Source: Hyparrhenia diplandra (lineage: Eukaryota > Streptophyta > Magnoliopsida > Poales > Poaceae). From it: a stretch of DNA of 64,000 nt. The notes beneath the pieces were generated by a model. It did no database searches. It was given only the letters and a program-made list of their open reading frames with translations, and was not told where the DNA came from. The stretch is taken from NCBI GenBank assembly GCA_015847255.1, contig JADLZK010005499.1:1-64000 (forward strand), given 5' to 3'. This document shows positions 56,181-64,000 of this stretch, one piece after another. The stretch's first letter is position 1. Every line of letters begins with the position of its first letter. The translations under genes were made by a program, and so were the position numbers.

Positions 56181-57947
56181 GCAACTGAGGAAAACCTGAG
56201 GTGAATTACCCCACACAGGAATTGGAAAGTTCAGATATAAGTGCATACTCTGGAGGATTTGCGCCACGAATCTACTTAGAGGTGTGTCATCCTTATGCCA
56301 ATCACAAGAAGTCTTGTTTAGACCTTCGCTCAAGATGTGCTAAAAGATGAGACAAAGAAGATATTTAGAGATGGTACCTTAGGACAAAATAGAAGTGCTT
56401 TGCCATCCTTGCAAGCCAAAAGCTATCACAATGAAGACGCCTAGCATCCGAAGGCACCATGCACCCTTGACAATCCATTGCTAGAAGAGAATTCAACTTG
56501 CTGCGCCCTCCAATGTGCATAACATTTGGTTTAAAGTCCCCTCGAAAGACAGATAATCAAGGACATGAAAATAGACCGAAGCCATTCCTGCATCAATCAG
56601 GAACTCAAAGAACAATGAGAGCACACTTCAAGATTGAAGAAAAATTTATATCCAATGTTCGATGACCGCCATGTTATGAACAAGGATAAGAGAGCTCGAG
56701 AGATCAATCTTCCGAAAATCACTCTTTTGCCTCTCGAATCATGTGATACTTCTTGTTTTCTTAACCTCAACTTGCACGTGATGCTTATCCATGCAAGGTC
56801 TATCGCTGGCATGTAAAATATCACGTTGGTTGTAGAATTGCTATGGTGTCGTGATTTATAACCGATGGTGCCGCGACTTAAAAAGGGAGCCTCTTGTGGT
56901 GGCCGACATAAGTTGTGCTGCTGCTCGGCACGACCGGTATCGTTGTTACTAGTCATGACTCATTGTCAAAACTACACTAGTGTGTTGTTTTCTGCAGATA
57001 CTTCCTTGATCATCTATTCTATATCCCTGTTGAAAGATCTTTATACAATCCTTGAATTTGAGCTTTGCCTTGGTATGGCAAATAAGATGATTTTAGGAAG
57101 AAAACAGTCACCGACATCAACATTAACGGACTACAAGAAGAGATAGACAAAAGGAAGTTGTTGACCATCTCCATGAGTAGTGTCACCTTTCATGGACATG
57201 TGTCACGTTTAATTGGTCAAAGAGAGCATCCAATGCTCATGGGTTGAATAGTTGCAAGACAAATAGGGATTTACATTAGTTATCTCAATCGGATGTTAGA
57301 TTCGTAATCTCTCAAGTCCAACAAAGATGATAATGGTTGAGATATCTTGGAGTTTTAGCCAAGAATCTCCAACGCATTAGAAGGGTCATGCCGACAAGCA
57401 CGAGAATACCTTTGGAGTCCCAAGGCGGAGACTACGATTATCTCAAGCATCAACCACTAAGAGAAATTGAAGGCTTGGAATTGAAAGAACGTGCCGACGT
57501 CACCGCCACCTCGACGCCCCGCCGCCGGCTAGTGGATCCGGTCCGCCTCGACCTCGTGAAGCTCGTGCTCACCTCTTCTGCGTTGCGTCGCCGCGGAAAC
57601 GGCGAGGACGCCGACGATCAGCGCCACCGCGATGCCGCCTCGCTATGCTGACCTAGCCGGCCCAGTCCATCTTAGCCCGCACCATGGCCACCATCCTAAA
57701 GATCTCGACGAGACGAGTCCGTAGGGTGCCCTCGCCTTGGCCGGAGGATCACCGACGGCGAAGATCCGCCGTGCTCCACGCCGCTCCCGCTGCAGGGGAC
57801 GCTCGACCAGCGGGTCCCACCCGTCGGTAGAATATCCTTTGCATTTTCTCAATTTCAGTTTTTGCATGCATAGCTTGTAAATTCCATATCTTGGTCATTT
57901 TAGCTCCAAATTGAGTGAAACCAATTTTGTTGTGTTTGTTATGCTCT
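56181..57947. other. Repeat-derived DNA, no supported gene
   Basis: Short plus-strand frames near 56634-56816 and 56865-57146 show no domain. 57480-57850 is GC-rich and LTR-like. The part at 55351-57947 may all belong to one long LTR or its interior. Confidence 0.4.
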
Positions 57948-58440
57948 GATCTATGATAGAAAAATATGAGGTGCCATGTTTCTGGTAGTTTTTATATTTA
58001 TTTATATTTATGCTAGTAAATGCCATGAAAATAGATAAATGCATATCTAATTCTTGGTGCATGATAAAATAGTGGTTCCTATATAAAATGTTCATGTTTT
58101 GTGATGTACAGCATGGGAAAAATATGATTGACCCTAGGTTCTGTGGTGGAAATATCATTTTTGATTTATGTGCTATTTACCATACTTTCTTAGGAAATTC
58201 ATAGAAAAATAATTACTAGGGTTTTGGATGTGAGACTTGGTGTGTTTGGTTTTGATAGGTTTTAGTAGCTTGTCATACTCAGAAATCTATTGTCCGACAC
58301 TTTTCATAGTACAAAGTATTTTCATGCCTAGTTTGAGTGCTAGCATGTTATTTTTGTGTAGGACAGTATGTGCATGATCTTGCCATGAGATTTTTATGGT
58401 AGCTGTTATATGTCAGTAGGATGCTCTGGTAATTTTTGTA
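57948..58440 (+). repeat. Repeat segment U, forward copy
   Basis: About 490 bases that reappear inverted at 60801-61285. Landmarks include ttcatgttttgtgatgtaca, cctaggttctgtggtggaaa and tgtccgacacttttcatagt. Confidence 0.85.
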
Positions 58441-58479
58441 GATTTTTCTAAGGTGTTTGCATATTTATCATATTTATCT

Positions 58480-60800
58480 TGCATAGAAAATAGCCCGGAA
58501 ATACATGTTTATGTGAAGGGAATGTGTATTAGTATTTTTTTATTGTGTGTTCCTAGCATGAATAGGACCTGTTGGTATGGTTGGTTTGCTAGTCTTGAGT
58601 TTTGGTAAACTAGTTTAATTCTAGCCTTTATATTTAAGGGTGTGCATATGTAGTGTTATTTAGGGAATATCATTTCATGTGTATTAGTTTATCTTTTGGC
58701 TTATCCAGTAGATTTATTTAGTAGATACTGACTTGGTTTACCTGCTGGTCAAGTTTGATAAGGTTTGCATGAGTAGTTTGCAAGTTATGGTGGTTGTATG
58801 TGATGATTGAGTTAGAAACAGGGGCCTCTGTTTTCTCTGATTTCGAGGCTGTTAATGTCAGATTCAGGTCGGGGTGATATGGAAAGATTTGTAGATAATT
58901 TTGTTAGCTTTCCAACGAAAGTGTTTGTTTGCTGCATTTGGAGTTATAGAACTCTCTCGTGTGATTGTTTTAGTGACAAACATGTCTAGCTGCCATTTTC
59001 GGTGTATTAGTGAAATAGGGTGTTTGCTTGATGTAGATTATTGGGGTTTCTTGTGTAGTTATATTTATGTTTCTACAGAAGAGATATGCACTTACTAATA
59101 TCATACATCATAATGCATTCATCCATTCCTTGTCAATCATGCATTCCTTAATATTCATCTTTGCATACACATTCATATTGGATCGAAAAGAGAGAGCACG
59201 AGGAGATCAGGGAGCAGCAAGAGGAGGTCCCGAAGAGCGGGACATGTCATCGATCTGAGAAGTGCCCAAGGCATCTTCTAACATCTTTTCTCAAGGCAAG
59301 CCCCGGAGCATTCTACCCTTTCCTAATTCTTCCAATTAATTTGACTTGAGTCTTTTATATGTTTCATGCATTAAGTATAGGAAATGGTTGAAAACGTTGA
59401 TGCATTATGATCCTTCTTTGAAAGTTGTCCATCCCACGTAGAGGTCTAGGTTAATGCTCGAGCACCATGTTTGCGGTGAGAACGGTGATTCCGGTCACTT
59501 GAGGTTATGTTGTGAACAATCACATGGGTGATTGTCAAGGCTGCTATTGAGAACCCGATAAATTAAAACATGTGAGATTGGGTGGATATTGTGGTCTTTC
59601 CACCGATCAATTAAGGACTTACTCTTTGTCGGGCCGTGGGTCGGAAGTTGAACGCACTGGCATTTAGTAGGCTCAGCGGGGTCATGAGCCATGAAGCTCG
59701 TGGGAATGTTAGGGCCGACCATGCTCGCTTTATCGCTCCTCCTTTGGTGATGGTTGGTGTGGTTAATCGGGCACAAGAAGATGCGCACGAGGGGTCGTAC
59801 TCGTTGCTTACGCTCACTTGGGTGCTCGAGAAGGAGGGGGTAGCCGGCAAGACCAGAGACTTTACGCCCCGTAACGCCCCGGGAGTGATTGGGTCCGCCT
59901 TTGTAAAGTAGAGAACTGGTTTGTGTCGTGGTATTCGCCACCGGTGGTTTGCAAATCGATTCGAATCGCCATCTCTTACGGTTAGTGAGAACCCGGGATG
60001 CTTCCACGGCAATGTAGTCTTAATCACTACAATATATGTTATTATCATGTTGCGGCAAATATAATTACGATCAAGTTACTTATCTTTGTTATATATATAT
60101 ATTGCGAGCATATGTCTTTAACCTTGACTATACGGGATCTATGGTTATGTATATAATAGATAACCTTTTAACTTGGGAAGAATTCAAGTAGTATGTGTAG
60201 GCTCACTAATCAACCTTATTTTCCGAGAAATTAAATGTGAGTCGGCCCGGCTCCGGATAAAGCCAAGCATGATCCTTGGAGTCTTTTCCTTATTTTTTAC
60301 GGTTCAAGGCGGGTAAGTCTTGCGGAGTACAATTGAGTACTCACGGGTTAATTCCCCGATGTTGCGGTGACTCCGTCTAGCATGATTCGATCCGGTTGTG
60401 ATGTCTTTGTGGTTGAAGTGTAATGCCTAGAGCATGGCAATCTCCGTATTTCCTATATCTCTTGCTATTGCGGGGTTGGCACTATGTTGGCACTATCTTA
60501 TTTTATTTCCATTTGTATAGCTATCTTGTTTCAAAAGTTATTGCTTCCGCGACTCTGAACTACTTTGTAAAAAAAAAAAAGTGTACATCGCGACTCGATT
60601 ATAATATATTGAATTTGGTATTAAGATGCTGCGGATTTGAACTAATGAGCTCAACGATCCTTGTTGTGTTGTTGATGAGTTTGAAATCACTTTCGGAGAT
60701 TTCCGAATACCGGGTTTATATGGACTCAAGTGTAGGCTGCGATTGCTTTGGTAATTGCGAATTATACTTGATTTCTTATAAATTGGTCGGCTCTGTCACA
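58480..60800 (-). repeat. Large repeat copy B (segment D1)
   Basis: About 2.3 kb directly repeated at 61286-63594. Its right end reads gtcggctctgtcaca, the complement of the start of copy A, so relative to copy A it is on the minus strand. It holds a short lysine/glutamate-rich frame near 59160-59260 (a word like ehEEIrEQQ) that also occurs in copy C. No pol domain is present. Confidence 0.75.
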
Positions 60801-61285
60801 GCTGGTATTTTACTAGAACATCCTACTGGTCTAACAAGGCTACCATAAAAATTTCATAGCAAAAACATGCATATGCTGTCCTACACAAAAAATGACATGC
60901 TAGCACTCAAACTAGGCATGAAAATACTTTGTACTATGAAAAGTGTCGGACAACAGATTTACAGTATGAATAGCTTCTAAAACCTATCAAAAGCAAACAT
61001 ACCAAATCTCACATCCAAAAACCCTAGTAATTATTTTTCTATGAATTTCCTAAGAAAGCATGGTAAATAGCACATAAATCAAAAATCATATTTCCACTAC
61101 AGAACCTAGGGTCAAACATATTTTTTCCCCCGATGTACATCACAAAACATGAACATTTTGTACAGGGACCACTATTTTATCATGCACCAAAAGAAAGATA
61201 CACATTTATCTAATTTCATGGCATTTACTAGCATAAATATAAATAAATATAAAAACTACCAGAACATGGCATCTCATATTTTTCT
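60801..61285 (-). repeat. Repeat segment U, inverted copy
   Basis: Reverse complement of 57948-58440 with scattered differences. It is joined at its left to the end of D1 and at its right to the start of D2 with a shared CATAG at the junction (61288-61292). Confidence 0.85.
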
Positions 61286-63594
61286 ATCATAGAAAATAGA
61301 TTAGAAATACATGTTTATATGAAGGTAATGTGTATTAGTATTTTTATTGTGTGTTCCTAGCATGTTTAGGACCTGTTGGTATGGTTGGTTTCTTTGGTAT
61401 GGTGTTTATGGTAAACTAGTGTAATTCTAGCTTTTTATATTTGAAGTGTGCATGTGTATGGATATTTAGGGAATGTCATTTCATGTATATTAGTTTATCT
61501 TTTGGCTTGACCAGTAGGTTTATTTGAGAGATTATGACTTGGTTTGCTTCTTTGGAAAAGTCCCAAGTGAAGTGCATGCTTGGATGAATTATTATGAGAG
61601 TTGTAATTTGTAGGTTGCCTGAAAACAGAGTCTCTGTTTTGCTATTTTCGAGGCTGTTAATGTCAGATTCAGGTTAGGGTGATATGGAATGTTTTGTAGA
61701 TAATTTCATAAGCTTTCCAAACAGTATTCGTTTGCTACATTTGGAGTTATATAACTCCTGCGGTGACTGTTTTACTAAAAGCATGTCTAGCTGCCATTTT
61801 CTAGTGATTAGTGAATTAGGGTGTTTTGTTTGATGTAGATTGTTAGGGTTTTCTGGTGTAGTTATAATTGTGTTTCTACAGAAGAGATATCCACTTACTA
61901 TTATCATACATCACAATGCATTCGTACATTCCTCATCGGTCGTGCATTCCTTAATATTTATCCTTGCATACACATTCATATTTGATCGAAAGGGACGAGA
62001 GCACGAGGAGATCAAGGAGCAACAAAGGAGGTCCCGGAAGAGGCAGGACATGTCATCAGTGGCTGCTGAAGTGCCCAAGGCATCTTCTAACATCTTTACG
62101 AGGCAAGCCCCGGTGCATCTTTGCCCTTTCCTATGCTTTCTAACTAAATTGTGTTGGCGCCCTTTATATATGTTGATGCATTAAGTTTAGGAAAGTGGTT
62201 GAAACCGTTGATGCATGGATATCCTTGTTGAAGTTGATATCCTATCCTATTTAGAGGTCTAGGTTATAAATGCTCATTTATGGTGATTTGCGAAGAGACG
62301 GTGATTCCGGTCACTTGAGGTTATGTTGTGAACAATCACATGGGTGATTGTCAAGCCGCCGCTGATTGAGAACGATAAATTAAAACATGTGAGATTGGGT
62401 GGATATTGTGGTCTTTCCACGATCAATTAGGACTTACTCTTTGTCGGGCTGTGGTCGGAAGTTGAGCGCACTTTGTTCATATAGTAGGCTCAGCGGGGTT
62501 CGTGAGCCACGGCTCGATGGGAATGTTAGGGGCCGGCCATGCTCGCTTTTATCGCTCCTCCTTTGGTGATGGTTGGTGTGGTTAATCGGGCACAAGAAGA
62601 TGTACGAGGGGGTCGTACTCGTTGCTTACGCTCACTTGGGTGCTCGAGAAGGAGGGGGTAGCCGGCAAGACCGAGACTTTACGTCTGTGCGTCACGGGGT
62701 GATCGGGTCTACCTTGATCTAGTAGGCCTGGTTTATGACGAGGGTATTCGCCGGTGGTTTGCAATCGATTCGAATCGCCATCTCTCTGGATAGTGAGGGC
62801 AGGGATGCTTCCACGACAATGTAGTCTTAATATCACAATATATGTTATATTTATCTTTTTTTTCTTTGGTAAAATTATGATCAAGTTACTTCTGTTTATT
62901 TATCTATATATATTTGAGCATATGTCTTTAACCTTGACTATCTGGGATCTATGGTTATGTATATAAATAAATAACCTTTTAACTTGGAAGAATTCAAGTA
63001 GTATGTGTAGGCTCACTAATCAACCCTATTTTATGAAATTAAATGTGAGTCATCCGGCTCGGATAAAGCCAAGCATGATCCTTGGAGTCTTTTCCTTATT
63101 TTCGGGTTTTGAGGACGGGTAAGTCTTGCGGAGTACAATTGAGTACTCACGGGTTAATTCGATGTTGCGGGTGACTTCGTCTAGCATGATTCGAGCGAGT
63201 TGTGTGTTCTTTGTGGTTGAAGAATAATGTCTAGGGCATGGCGATCTCCATATTTTCCCTGTCTTATGCTACTATAGGGTGGACACTATGTTGGCACTAT
63301 CTTATTTTATTTTATTTGTACAACTATTTGGTTTTGAAAACTATTGCTTCCACTCACGAATTACTTTGTAAATAAATGTGTACATCGCACTTTGATTAAT
63401 ATATATTGAATTTGGTTTAAGATACCGCGATTTGAACTACCGAGCTCAACGATCCTTGTTGTGTTGTTGATGAGTTTGAAATCTTTCGGAGATTTCGGAA
63501 TACCGGGTTTATATGGACTCAAGTGTAGATTTGCTGCGTTGCCCGGTAATTGTGAATTATACTTGATTTCTTATAAAATGGTCGGCTCTGTCAC
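61286..63594 (-). repeat. Large repeat copy C (segment D2)
   Basis: Direct repeat of 58480-60800: gaaatacatgtttat, ggacctgttggtatggttgg, ggtgattgtcaag, gtactcaattgtactc (complemented) and gtcggctctgtcac appear in the same order. Divergence is moderate and higher in GC-rich words. Confidence 0.8.
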
Positions 63595-63765
63595 GCGGCT
63601 TCGGTCAACCCCAGGCCAAGACCATCCCCTCTTGGCCACGTCCCGTGTGTTCAAGTGCGGCGCATGTGCCATGTTGGATCACACACCACCCATGCGCACC
63701 ATGCCCGCAAGAATCGACACACGCACGCTCGTGAAACCGCAAGGGTCGGCTCGACGATACCAGGT
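63595..63765. other. GC-rich spacer between inverted repeat copies
   Basis: About 170 bases of unrelated GC-rich sequence between copy C and copy D, without a recognisable domain. Confidence 0.4.
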
Positions 63766-64000
63766 GTGAGGCAGGCAGGCCAATTTATAAGAAATCAAGT
63801 ATAATTCACAATTATCAAGAAATCGCAGTCTACACTGAAGTCCATATAAACCCGGTATTCGAAATCTCAGTGATTTCAAACTCATCAACGAATACAATAG
63901 GATCGTTGAGCTCGTGAGTTAAAACCGCAGGTATCTTAAACCAAATTCATTATATATTAATCGAAGTCGCGATGTACACATTTCTTTCAAAATAATTCAG
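63766..64000 (+). repeat. Large repeat, copy D, cut by the window end
   Basis: From caatttataagaaatcaag onward it follows copy A (55351 on) in the same orientation. Its first ~15 bases (gaggcaggcaggc) differ from gacagagccgacc of copy A. Together with copy C it makes an inverted pair with a ~170-base loop. Confidence 0.75.

Noticed and set aside
1..64000. A novel multi-gene system (defence, biosynthetic cluster or similar)
   Set aside because: The coding content is explained by hAT, LINE, copia and gypsy elements plus a few unrelated host genes or fragments; no co-oriented functional cluster is present.

Overview
This is a nuclear window from a plant, almost certainly a grass. The evidence is a very GC-rich intron-poor gene on the minus strand (20.6-23.1 kb), Sirevirus-type and other LTR retrotransposons, Tourist, Stowaway and hAT miniature elements, and host gene fragments with plant-type GT-AG introns. 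There are no bacterial operons, ribosome binding sites or CRISPR arrays. Most of the 64 kb is transposable-element DNA in various states of decay. The only sizeable candidate host genes are an ARM-repeat membrane protein (20.6-23.1 kb, minus), a small unrecognised gene (16.8-18.5 kb, plus) and a fragmentary WIP-like coiled-coil gene (50.2-51.9 kb, plus).

Layout. 0-1.6 kb: LTR with primer-binding site of a Ty3-gypsy Tat/Athila-type element. 2.1-4.3 kb: broken hAT transposase gene. 4.8-7.4 kb: element with long inverted repeats, a TTGCAAC-rich interior and a ~144-bp tandem array, next to a large (AT)n tract. 7.5-11.4 kb: two copia/Sirevirus-type LTR remnants, the second probably a solo LTR. 11.7-13.7 kb: two unrelated host gene fragments that keep intron signals, a class V aminotransferase (minus) and a copper P-type ATPase (plus). 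The ATPase exon is interrupted by a Tourist MITE with an exact TTA duplication. 15.0-15.6 kb: LINE 3' end. 16.5-23.6 kb: the gene-bearing island. 23.6-27.1 kb: AT-rich DNA with three MITEs that have exact target-site duplications. 27.1-33.4 kb: a full-length Ty1-copia element (minus). 33.4-35.6 kb: GC-rich island with an inverted-end element. 35.6-43.5 kb: a second full-length Ty1-copia element (plus) with TSD GCGTA. 43.8-49.2 kb: a Reina-like Ty3-gypsy chromovirus (plus). 50.2-51.9 kb: WIP-like exons. 52.1-55.3 kb: L1-type LINE whose 5' part is inverted relative to its 3' part. 55.35-64 kb: copies of one large repeat in both orientations.

Relations. The elements nest among, truncate or disrupt the host sequences, and there is no multi-gene pathway here. 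A technical theme runs through the window. Retroelement reading frames are broken by many small indels although paired LTRs are nearly identical. The LTR-pair differences cluster at CAG/CTG/CCG/CGG words, and the conserved primer-binding site has lost a base in its CAG. This suggests consensus errors at CHG/CG-methylated cytosines, so 'pseudogene' calls for young elements and for the ARM gene are provisional. I found no convincing previously undescribed biological system. The strongest specific observations are the MITE inside the ATPase exon, the twin-priming-like LINE, the long-inverted-repeat element with its tandem core, and the inversion/duplication complex at 58-63.6 kb.
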